DNA of 64,000 nt, from contig DATMON010000007.1 of the NCBI GenBank assembly GCA_035568175.1, positions 124,001 through 188,000 on the forward strand. The letters run 5' to 3'. The DNA comes from AV40 sp035568175 (GTDB lineage Bacteria; Verrucomicrobiota; Verrucomicrobiia; Chthoniobacterales; UBA10450). The notes beneath the pieces were generated by a model. It saw nothing but the letters and a program-made list of their open reading frames with translations, was not told the origin of the DNA and did not search any database. Position numbers and translations under genes: made by a program. Positions 16,590-24,412 of this stretch are shown piece after piece. Each line of letters starts with the position of its first letter. Position 1 is the stretch's first letter.

Positions 16590-19214
16590 GTGAGAAATCC
16601 CTCTACTAATCAGTATTTGATTCCGCCGCCGGGCTATCGATTCCGTCCGCCGTGGTATACGCGCCCGGAATTTTACGTGCCGATCACGGTCGCGGCTTTC
16701 GTCCTCGGCGGCCTCGCGATTTTAGTTTCGATGAATCTGGCCGATTTGAAGAACCAGGCGGCCACGTTCGACCTGAACAAGCTCGAGCAAATGGAGTCGG
16801 CCAGCGTGATTCTGGACCGCAACGACAAAATCTTCGGCCAAATTTACGTCGAGAACCGCGAGACGATCCCGTACGAACAGCTGCCGCGCGATCTGGTGAA
16901 CGCCGTTGTCTCAGTCGAGGACGCCAAATTCTATCAACATCACGGCTACGCGCTTTCGGGAATCCTGCGCGCGACTCTCAAGAATCTGGTCGCTGGACAC
17001 GTGCGTCAAGGTGCGAGCACGATCACGCAACAACTGGCGCGCAACAGTTTTGCGCTCAGGGGAAAAACGTTCCGGCGTAAACTGCTCGAGATTTTTGTCG
17101 CGCGCAGGATCGAGGACAATTTCAACAAGCAGAAGATCCTAGAGCTTTACCTCAACCGGATTTACTTCGGCGGAGGTCTTTATGGCGCGGAGGCGGCCGC
17201 GCGCGGTTACTTTGGCAAGCACGCCCGCGAATTGTCGTTGAATGAATGCGCCACTCTGGCTGGTCTTATCAAAAGCCCGAACCGGCTTTCTCCCTGGGCG
17301 GACAAAGCGGCCTCGCGGGATGCGCGCAATTACGCACTGACGCGCATGCGCGATCTCGGTTTCATCGATAGCTCCACATACGCCGCTGCCCAGGCGCAGG
17401 AGCTCGTGGTTGGAAATCGGCAAAATGCGCAGGGCCAAAACTACGCGGTCGATTATATCCGACAGCAAGTGATCAACGCGGTTGGATGGGACCGCGCCAT
17501 GAACGAAGGCTTTCGCATTCACACGACAATCGACAGCGAGCTGCAAAAAGTCGCGGAAGAATCGCTTCGCCGGAATCTCGATAAAGCCGAGCAGCATCCG
17601 GGTTATGATCATCAAACCTACGCCGAGTACGCGTCGAGCTTCCGCCAGGCGAAATCGAGCGGGACGGCATCAGTCCAGCCCGCTCCGGAATATTTGCAAG
17701 GCGCGATCATAGGGCTCGATAACGAAACCGGTGGAATCCTCGTCCTGGTGGGTGGCCGCGATTTTGAGCACAATCAATACGATCGGGCGCTCCAGGCGAA
17801 ACGTCCCGCCGGAACAGCAATGTTACCGTTCGTTTACGCCACCGCGTTCGAACAAGGAATGTTTCCGGGAACGCTGGTCGAAGATTCACCGCTCGATAAT
17901 CGCGCGGTGATGATTGGCGGAATGACCGGAATCCTTGGGGAATGGGGCCCGGAAAGCGCGGACAATCGCTACGAAGGCACAATGACAGCGCGACAGGCGC
18001 TGGCGAAATCAAAGAACGGGGCCACCGTCCGGATCGGAATGGAAGCGGGTTTGGACGAGGTTTTGCAGCTCTGTCGAGCGGCGGGAATTCGATCAAATCT
18101 TCGCCCATATCCGGCGACATTACTTGGCAGCAGCGAAGTTACGTTGGCAGAGCTCGCTCTCACCTACACGATTTTTCCGAATGGCGGCTCGCGCCCAGTT
18201 GCGCCGCACATTTTGGAACGCATCGAAGAAAAGGACGGCACGGTCTGGCACGCGCAACGCGATGACAGCGGCAGACAAAACGTGATCAAGCCCGAGACAG
18301 CCTACGAGGTGCATTCATGTCTGGTGGATGCGCTCGAGACCGGAACGGGAAAGGCGGCGCGCTCACAATTCGGGCTGAAGAAAATCCCAGCGGTCGCGGG
18401 CAAGACCGGCACGGCCTACGATTTTACCGACGCATTCTTTGCCGGTTACGACAGTAACTTTACTTGCGCCGTCTGGGCCGGGTTCGACAAACCACAAAAG
18501 ATTTATCGCGGCGCGTTTGGCCGGGAACTGGCATTGCCGGTCTGGGTCGACATCATGAACACGGCGGCCGCACGTTACTCGCCGCACGAAATCAAACGCC
18601 CGTCCGGTTTGAAAGACGTCGAGATTTGTTTGCGTTCCGGGATGCTCGCTACCGACAAATGTTACGACCCAGTCAGGAGCGCGACCGGCGATTCCGTTCA
18701 AAAGCGCACCACTTACACCGAAATTGCGACACCGGCGCAAATGCCGACCGAGACCTGTAACATACACGGCGAACCACACACGCCGCTGATTGCGGAAGCG
18801 CCGGCCGCTGAAGTCCCCCGTGCTCAACTCGCGGCTGATTTAAGTGAAGTGAAACCGGTGATCCTCAAGAGTCCGACGCTTTTGGCGGAGAACGATCCTT
18901 ACAACTCGGCCAAATCCGTCGCGAAAGTCGACACCGCCGACGACGAACAGGTCGCGGAAAAAGAGACTGCCCAAAAGATCGACAATCGACCGGCGGACGC
19001 GACTCGCGCTGAAGTGCTAGATCAAAAGACGAACAAAGCGAACGGCGCCGATGACGGAAAACCGATCTTGAAGGCGATCCCGGTTCAGCCGCAACCGAAG
19101 GAGACGCCGGTCGAAATCCGCCGCGCGGTTCCGGTTGGGCCGATGGATGAAGTGGACGAGGGAGCATTATTGAAAGCCGCCGCTCCTTCGCCAACTCAAT
19201 CTGACGACGAATAG
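16590..19214 (+). CDS. Class A penicillin-binding protein (PBP1A-like), transpeptidase motif altered
   Basis: 874 residues. A membrane anchor lies at about residues 29-50. The GT51 glycan polymerase domain covers about 75-250, with catalytic Glu110 (VSVEDAKFYQHHGY), GASTITQQLARN at 141-152 and KILELYLNRIYFGG with Glu185. The transpeptidase domain covers about 370-640. SxN (Ser474-Lys-Asn476) and KTGT (605-608) are present, but the SxxK motif that should carry the acylated serine reads Thr409-Ala-Met-Leu412 within GTAMLPFVY. Both the nucleophile and the lysine are changed, so transpeptidation is probably lost while glycan polymerisation remains. The GTG start gives a short cytoplasmic leader. 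The C-terminal 180 residues are a low-complexity tail. Confidence 0.9.
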   Translation: MRNPSTNQYLIPPPGYRFRPPWYTRPEFYVPITVAAFVLGGLAILVSMNLADLKNQAATFDLNKLEQMESASVILDRNDKIFGQIYVENRETIPYEQLPRDLVNAVVSVEDAKFYQHHGYALSGILRATLKNLVAGHVRQGASTITQQLARNSFALRGKTFRRKLLEIFVARRIEDNFNKQKILELYLNRIYFGGGLYGAEAAARGYFGKHARELSLNECATLAGLIKSPNRLSPWADKAASRDARNYALTRMRDLGFIDSSTYAAAQAQELVVGNRQNAQGQNYAVDYIRQQVINAVGWDRAMNEGFRIHTTIDSELQKVAEESLRRNLDKAEQHPGYDHQTYAEYASSFRQAKSSGTASVQPAPEYLQGAIIGLDNETGGILVLVGGRDFEHNQYDRALQAKRPAGTAMLPFVYATAFEQGMFPGTLVEDSPLDNRAVMIGGMTGILGEWGPESADNRYEGTMTARQALAKSKNGATVRIGMEAGLDEVLQLCRAAGIRSNLRPYPATLLGSSEVTLAELALTYTIFPNGGSRPVAPHILERIEEKDGTVWHAQRDDSGRQNVIKPETAYEVHSCLVDALETGTGKAARSQFGLKKIPAVAGKTGTAYDFTDAFFAGYDSNFTCAVWAGFDKPQKIYRGAFGRELALPVWVDIMNTAAARYSPHEIKRPSGLKDVEICLRSGMLATDKCYDPVRSATGDSVQKRTTYTEIATPAQMPTETCNIHGEPHTPLIAEAPAAEVPRAQLAADLSEVKPVILKSPTLLAENDPYNSAKSVAKVDTADDEQVAEKETAQKIDNRPADATRAEVLDQKTNKANGADDGKPILKAIPVQPQPKETPVEIRRAVPVGPMDEVDEGALLKAAAPSPTQSDDE

Positions 19215-19215
19215 A

Positions 19216-20265
19216 ATGGCGTCGACCGACGCAACTGATTTTCGGCTGAGCGTCCTCAATCCCGGCGGACGCGATCTCGAGCAATATTTTGACGAGCCGG
19301 TCGGTCCGACTGACACCGGACATCCGCCGGTCAATCTTCATGCCTTCGCGGCTTGCACGCGCGGTTCGTTTCACCGAAAGACAAAAAATGCGATCGAGGA
19401 AAAACGACCGATCCTTCTTGCACTTCGCGGCAATTTTCGAGCGACGGAACGCGCACTGGTTGCATGTCAAAAAGAGAAGCGAACCGTCGCGGTCGCATTA
19501 AAAGAAACTGGTCTCCATCAAATCGCAGAACGATTACGCGATCCGGGCATTCTTGCCCGATTCGTGCGGGTTATGGCGCAGGCAGATGGGTGCGTGGCCA
19601 CGACTCCGGAAGCTGCAGAGATTTTTCGCCGTGTGCGCCCCGAACGGAACGCCGACAGCACCGTTTTCATTCCGACACCTTATCCCCTTGAAGATAAGCA
19701 GTGGAATTTCATCATTCCGCCTAACGAGCAATCCGGAATTTTGATTGGGACGCGCGAATGGGACGTGCCGTCCCGCAACCATCTTTCGGCGCTTCTTCTC
19801 GCGCGAGAAATTTGTCAGGGAAGCGGCGAACCAGTCACTGTCTACAATCTCGATGGCAGAAAGGGCGAAAAACTTTTAGCCGAGTTAAAATTCCCTCCGG
19901 GAAAACTGCGCATCCGCGACAAGTGCGAGGCGTACGCCGATTATTTACGTGAAGTTGCGAAGCACAAAATCGTCCTTCAACTCGATCGCAGCTGCGTGCC
20001 GGGACAGGTGGCGGGCGACACGCTCCTGTGCCGCACGATTTGCGTTGGTGGCGACGGCGCGATCGACCGGCTCGCGTTTGCCAATTTTTGCGGAGAAGGA
20101 CGGACGACCTCACAACTTAAGACCATTGCCCTCGAATTGCTCAAGAACACGGCCGGGCGCGCGACCGCGATTGTCGAATCGCAATGGCGAGCGGCCGAGC
20201 GCATTTCGTTTCATGCGATCCAAAAACAATTGGCGGTTTTCTTCGAGCGGATTGGAAAACGCTAG
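19216..20265 (+). CDS. Hypothetical glycosyltransferase-like protein
   Basis: 349 residues, soluble. It starts 1 base after the PBP1A-like gene and so is probably co-transcribed with it. I do not recognise the family from motifs. The alternating alpha/beta pattern and segments such as ADGCVATTPEAAEIFRRV and TVFIPTPYP resemble a GT-B glycosyltransferase with a missing or diverged donor-binding motif. That resemblance is weak inference. It converges with the GT4 gene 60 bases on. Confidence 0.55.
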   Translation: MASTDATDFRLSVLNPGGRDLEQYFDEPVGPTDTGHPPVNLHAFAACTRGSFHRKTKNAIEEKRPILLALRGNFRATERALVACQKEKRTVAVALKETGLHQIAERLRDPGILARFVRVMAQADGCVATTPEAAEIFRRVRPERNADSTVFIPTPYPLEDKQWNFIIPPNEQSGILIGTREWDVPSRNHLSALLLAREICQGSGEPVTVYNLDGRKGEKLLAELKFPPGKLRIRDKCEAYADYLREVAKHKIVLQLDRSCVPGQVAGDTLLCRTICVGGDGAIDRLAFANFCGEGRTTSQLKTIALELLKNTAGRATAIVESQWRAAERISFHAIQKQLAVFFERIGKR

Positions 20266-20325
20266 GGCGACGCTCTCCGGAACCACTGGATCTCGCGAAT
20301 CTTGCCGGCTCGACAGAGTTTCGCC

Positions 20326-21495
20326 CTACCGAGAGGCGCCAATCATTCCTAAATAAATTTCTTCGAGTCGGAGGATTTGCTTTTGCTGATCGAATTTCTG
20401 CGCCACCGCATTGGCACCATTTCGAGCCAGTCGCGCCAGCAGGTCTCGATCTTGGGCCGCCTTGAGCAAGGCGCGCGAGAGCGCCTCATAATCGCGCTCC
20501 GGAACCAAAATTCCGCTGACGCCGTTTTCGATTGCTTCCGGGATTCCGCCATGATCGGTTGCGAAAACCGGAAGGCCGGTTGCCATCGCTTCCAGCATTG
20601 CATTGGGAATGCCTTCCTGATTTCCGCCACTGCCGGTTTCACTGGGGTGCAGAAAAATATGCGATGCATAATAGATCTCGCGCAATTTCTCCGCTGCGAC
20701 AAAACCAGGGAGCGAGACCCGATCGTCGATCTTAAGCTTGCGCGTCAGTTCCTGGAGTTCCTCCCGCATCGGACCTTCTCCGGCAATCGTCAGTGTCGCT
20801 CGCGGATATTCATTGAGAAAATGAGTGAACGCGTGAAGCGTCGTCGCCAGACCTTTCTTTTGAACCAGACGACTGGCTTGGAGGAAGCGCCATTCGCCAT
20901 TCGCTGGAAAACCGCGTTCGCGAAATGAAAACTCATCCAGCGGAATGCCGGTCCGGACGATGTCGATCTTACTTTCGTCGCAGCCAAGCTCGACCACGGC
21001 GCGCTGCAACGACGCCGATCGGACAAAAACTCGGGTGACGGCGTCGATCATTTGTTTCGTCGCCTTGCGATACGCGGGCTTTTCCATGTCCACCAAAACA
21101 TCGGCACCGTGAAAGGAAACGACGCTTGGCTTCGACCACGCCCGGATCAACGGCAAAAGATGGACAGCGATGTGTCCAAAAAAAATGTGGAGAAGCTGCG
21201 CGTTTTCTCGATCCAGAATTGCCCCCAAAGCGCTAACTTCTCGCTCTGAAATCTGCCACGGCTTGTTTCGAATCTGTCGAAACCAGAAACGCCGCACAAA
21301 ATGAGTGGGCGGTTTTCCGACGACGTCGATCTTATCGAACGGAAACCGGTCCGCGTTCTCGCGTTTCTGCGCGATGACGACTGGCTGGACGCGCCGGAGG
21401 CCGGAGATTTGCCGGTAGATGTGCAGCATCTCCGGCTTAAGAAAAGTCGCGCAATAAAAAGCGGCGACCGGTCGTGGATTAGTTGGGTCGCTCAA
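20326..21495 (-). CDS. Glycosyltransferase family 4
   Basis: 389 residues with the GT-B architecture. The N-terminal acceptor half includes HIFFGHIAVHLLPLI and VSFHGADVLVDM. The C-terminal donor half has RLVQKKGLATTLHAF, IAGEGPMREELQELT and the EX7E-type motif HPSETGSGGNQEGIPNAMLE with ATGLPVFATDHGGIPE. It most likely builds a lipopolysaccharide or exopolysaccharide chain from a nucleotide sugar. One exact copy of the recurring word lies at 20959 (minus orientation). Confidence 0.92.
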   Translation of the reverse strand: MSDPTNPRPVAAFYCATFLKPEMLHIYRQISGLRRVQPVVIAQKRENADRFPFDKIDVVGKPPTHFVRRFWFRQIRNKPWQISEREVSALGAILDRENAQLLHIFFGHIAVHLLPLIRAWSKPSVVSFHGADVLVDMEKPAYRKATKQMIDAVTRVFVRSASLQRAVVELGCDESKIDIVRTGIPLDEFSFRERGFPANGEWRFLQASRLVQKKGLATTLHAFTHFLNEYPRATLTIAGEGPMREELQELTRKLKIDDRVSLPGFVAAEKLREIYYASHIFLHPSETGSGGNQEGIPNAMLEAMATGLPVFATDHGGIPEAIENGVSGILVPERDYEALSRALLKAAQDRDLLARLARNGANAVAQKFDQQKQILRLEEIYLGMIGASR

Positions 21496-21524
21496 TGTTT
21501 GGAATCAAACATCGAACAGCCAAA

Positions 21525-21842
21525 TCAGAAGTTAATTGTGAAGAGCTTGATCCCTTTCCACTTTCCGGTGTCGGGATCGAGCACCACGCTGTCCTCGGCC
21601 TTTCCGTACTGCTCGGGCGCCTTCGGATTCAACATTTGAAATGGATTTCCGCCTCGCGCCGCGCGCGGAAGAACCCCTTCCGTATTTTCTTTTCTGAGCG
21701 GTGGCGGAGTCGGCGCCGGCTTCGGACCCTTACGAGTAGTTGCCGTGAACGTCTTCGACGTTTTCTTCTGCGTCTGCGGCGATTGCGCCAAGACCAGGCT
21801 CGCAACCGTCATTAAAATCCCCAGCATCACGAGCTTCTTCAT
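21525..21842 (-). CDS. Small secreted hypothetical protein
   Basis: 105 residues with a clear signal peptide (MKKLVMLGILMTVASLVLAQ), then a Thr/Lys/Pro-rich, basic mature part with no recognisable domain. It is not obviously coupled to the GT4 gene 29 bases downstream. A ribosome-binding-like GGAGAAAG lies just before its ATG on the minus strand. The family is unknown. Confidence 0.6.
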   Translation of the reverse strand: MKKLVMLGILMTVASLVLAQSPQTQKKTSKTFTATTRKGPKPAPTPPPLRKENTEGVLPRAARGGNPFQMLNPKAPEQYGKAEDSVVLDPDTGKWKGIKLFTINF

Positions 21843-21912
21843 TACTTTCTCCGGTTAAGGCCGCGCAAGTTCTTGCCGGTTAGACTCCTCCGGCGCAGAA
21901 TTGTCAAGACAA

Positions 21913-22884
21913 ATGGATTATCTGGAAAAGGCCAAACGGGTCCTCGATATCGAAATTGTCGAGCTGCAACGATTGCGCCAGCGGCTGGGCGACGACTTTT
22001 CTCGCGCTGTCGGTTTGATTAAAGACGCGGTGGATGCGCGCGGCAAAGTGGTCGTGGTCGGGGTCGGCAAGTCGGGACACGTCGGCGCCAAGATCGCGTC
22101 GACGCTGACCAGCACGGGCTCGCCCTCGGTCGTGCTCGATTCGTTGAACGCGTTGCATGGCGATCTCGGAATGGTGGCGGACGGAGATGTCGTCCTGGCA
22201 TTAAGCGCCAGCGGCGAAACCGAAGAACTGGTGCGCATTTTGCCGGCGATCGCGCGATTTCAGGTCAAAATTATTGCCATGTGCGGTGATTCCGATTCCA
22301 CCCTCGCCAAGAACGCTCACGTCGTTCTCGACGTAAACGTGGAGCAGGAAGCTTGCCCTTTGAATCTGGCGCCAACTTCGAGCACGACCGCGATGCTTGC
22401 GCTCGGCGATGCGATTGCAATGGTTCTGCTGGAAGCGCGCGGATTCGATAAAGAAGATTTCGCGAAATTTCATCCCGGTGGAAAAATCGGACGCAGTCTC
22501 CTGATGCGCGTTCAGCAGGTAATGCGCCCGCGCGAATCGATGGCGGTCGTGCCGCCGACTGCAACTATTCGCGACGTCCTCAAAGCAATGACCGGTGTCC
22601 GCGCCGGAGCCGCCGTGGTGGCGGGCGAAGATCGACAACTACTCGGAATTTTCACGCACGGAGATTTCGCGCGGCATTTTCAGTCCGATCCGAAAGTGGG
22701 CGAACGCCTGGTCGCAGACTTGATGACGTTAAATCCGGTGACGGTGCACAAAGACAAGCTCGCCGTCGAAGTTCTCAAATTGCTCGAGACCCACCGAATT
22801 GACGATCTCGTCGTGGTTGATGACGACAAAGTGCCGGTTGGAGTCGTTGACTCGCAGGATCTGACACGCTTGAAGTTGCTCTGA
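21913..22884 (+). CDS. kdsD: Arabinose-5-phosphate isomerase
   Basis: 323 residues counted from the ATG at 21913; a TTG at 21901 would add four. It converts ribulose-5-phosphate to arabinose-5-phosphate, the first step toward KDO for lipopolysaccharide. The SIS sugar-isomerase domain (about 15-190) contains GVGKSGHVGAKIAST and ALHGDLGMV, and the HPGGKIG hinge leads into two CBS domains (about 200-323). The full KpsF/KdsD architecture is present, implying an outer membrane with LPS. Confidence 0.93.
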   Translation: MDYLEKAKRVLDIEIVELQRLRQRLGDDFSRAVGLIKDAVDARGKVVVVGVGKSGHVGAKIASTLTSTGSPSVVLDSLNALHGDLGMVADGDVVLALSASGETEELVRILPAIARFQVKIIAMCGDSDSTLAKNAHVVLDVNVEQEACPLNLAPTSSTTAMLALGDAIAMVLLEARGFDKEDFAKFHPGGKIGRSLLMRVQQVMRPRESMAVVPPTATIRDVLKAMTGVRAGAAVVAGEDRQLLGIFTHGDFARHFQSDPKVGERLVADLMTLNPVTVHKDKLAVEVLKLLETHRIDDLVVVDDDKVPVGVVDSQDLTRLKLL

Positions 22885-22940
22885 GCGCGTGTAGAGTCGG
22901 CGCTCCCGTTTCCCTCAACTCTTAACCTTCACTTTTTGTT

Positions 22941-23498
22941 ATGGCCGCCGCAAACGATCTCCGCCGGGGAATGGCGATAAAATACAATGGCAACGCCGCC
23001 ATTGTGCTCGAAGTGCATCATCGCACGCCGGGAAATTTACGCGCTTTTGTCCAGGCGATCATTCGCTACATCAACACCGGCAAAAGCGCCGACGTTCGTT
23101 TTGGTTCCACCGATAAAGTCGAGCTGGTCGATATCGAGCGAAAACAACTCGAGTTCAGTTACAAGGACCACAACGGCTACCATTTCATGGACCCGGAAAC
23201 CTACGACACCATGACCTTGCACGACAATCTGCTCGGCGAAGCCAAAGATTATCTCGTCGAAAATCTTTCCGTCCAGGTCCTCTACGCCGAAGGCAAACCG
23301 GTCGAAGTTGAAATGCCGGCGTCGGTAAATTTGAAAGTGATCGAATCCGCTGAGGGCCTGCGCGGCGACACCGCCAGCAACGTGACCAAGCCGGCGAAAC
23401 TCGAGACCGGTAAAACCATCAACGTCCCGCTCTTTATCAAAGAAGGCGAGACAATCAAGATCGACACTCGCACCGGCGCCTACATGGGTCGCGCCTAG
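22941..23498 (+). CDS. efp: Elongation factor P
   Basis: 185 residues, three beta-barrel domains, family length. EF-P rescues ribosomes stalled on polyproline. The loop that enters the peptidyl-transferase centre reads HRTPGNLRAFVQ: the residue normally modified (Lys34 in E. coli, Lys or Arg elsewhere) aligns with Asn32, so the factor probably works unmodified or by an unknown modification. The C-terminal signature is KIDTRTGAYMGRA, close to the usual IDTRTGEYxxR. Both flanks carry a similar CCCTCAACTCTTAA / CCCCCAACTCTTAA word (about 22910 and 23508). Confidence 0.94.
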   Translation: MAAANDLRRGMAIKYNGNAAIVLEVHHRTPGNLRAFVQAIIRYINTGKSADVRFGSTDKVELVDIERKQLEFSYKDHNGYHFMDPETYDTMTLHDNLLGEAKDYLVENLSVQVLYAEGKPVEVEMPASVNLKVIESAEGLRGDTASNVTKPAKLETGKTINVPLFIKEGETIKIDTRTGAYMGRA

Positions 23499-23596
23499 GC
23501 CTTCCGCTCCCCCCAACTCTTAATCGTGGCGGGAAACGATCCGGTTGCGCTACAATCATCCGCGAGACCCGGGTAATCCGAATCTAGTTTTCTAAA

Positions 23597-24412
23597 TTGA
23601 TGAATCGAAGATCTCAAATGTTTCGCGGACAGAAGCCGTTACGGCGCGGAGTAAAAGTTCCGCCCTATGTGGTCCCAACAAGACGAGGCTCCGCGACGAT
23701 GACTTCGTTTATGGTGCCAACGCGCTGGGTAAAATTTGTCGTCGCCATTTTTCTTCTGCCGGTCTGCGCGATTCTGACGCAAACATTTTTTACCGTGTTC
23801 GCGCGCGCGACGATCGCGCAACGTTTGTGGGCCGGACAGGAGTTCTGGTTCTTCTCGTTAGGCGCAGTGCTGTGGTTGATTGCGTTCATTGGTCTGCCGC
23901 GACCACTTTTGCTTTACGTTTTCGGACACGAACTCACCCATGCAGTTTGGGTCTGGTTAATGGGCGGCCGTGTCACTCGTTTTCGCGTCGGTCGGTCGGG
24001 TGGCCACGTCGTCACCGACCGGACCAATTTTTGGATCGCGCTCGCACCATACTTCTTCCCGCTCTACAGCATCCTTGCCATCGCTCTTTACGGCGCGCTC
24101 AGCATTTTTTTCAACGTCCAGCCCTACGGCCGACTGCTTTACGCCGTAATCGGCGCGACCTGGGCATTTCATCTCACCTTTACCTGTTGGATGATTCCGA
24201 AGAACCAGACCGATCTGCGCGACCACGGAACGTTTTTTTCCCTGGTCGTAATTTATCTGCTGAATCTTGTGCTGCTCAGTATGATGCTGATCGTGGCATC
24301 ACCACACATCACGTTCGCGAGCTTCGGCGCCGATCTGGCGAAAAATCTTGGTACCTTTTCTCAATGGGTCGGCGACCTGAGCGACAAGTTCGTCCAGGGC
24401 GCGCACCACTAA
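23597..24412 (+). CDS. Polytopic membrane protein with HExxH motif (M50-like)
   Basis: 271 residues from the first ATG; the first 34 are basic and may not be translated, since an ATG at 23699 gives MTSFMVPTRWVKFVVAIF. About five or six membrane helices follow. Within one helix FGHELTHAVWVWLMGGRV contains His111-Glu-x-x-His115, the zinc motif of site-2-protease-like M50 peptidases. A third metal ligand was not identified. It could be a membrane zinc peptidase or a peptidase-like protein. The 3' end overlaps the convergent treY gene by 4 bases. Confidence 0.6.
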   Translation: MMNRRSQMFRGQKPLRRGVKVPPYVVPTRRGSATMTSFMVPTRWVKFVVAIFLLPVCAILTQTFFTVFARATIAQRLWAGQEFWFFSLGAVLWLIAFIGLPRPLLLYVFGHELTHAVWVWLMGGRVTRFRVGRSGGHVVTDRTNFWIALAPYFFPLYSILAIALYGALSIFFNVQPYGRLLYAVIGATWAFHLTFTCWMIPKNQTDLRDHGTFFSLVVIYLLNLVLLSMMLIVASPHITFASFGADLAKNLGTFSQWVGDLSDKFVQGAHH

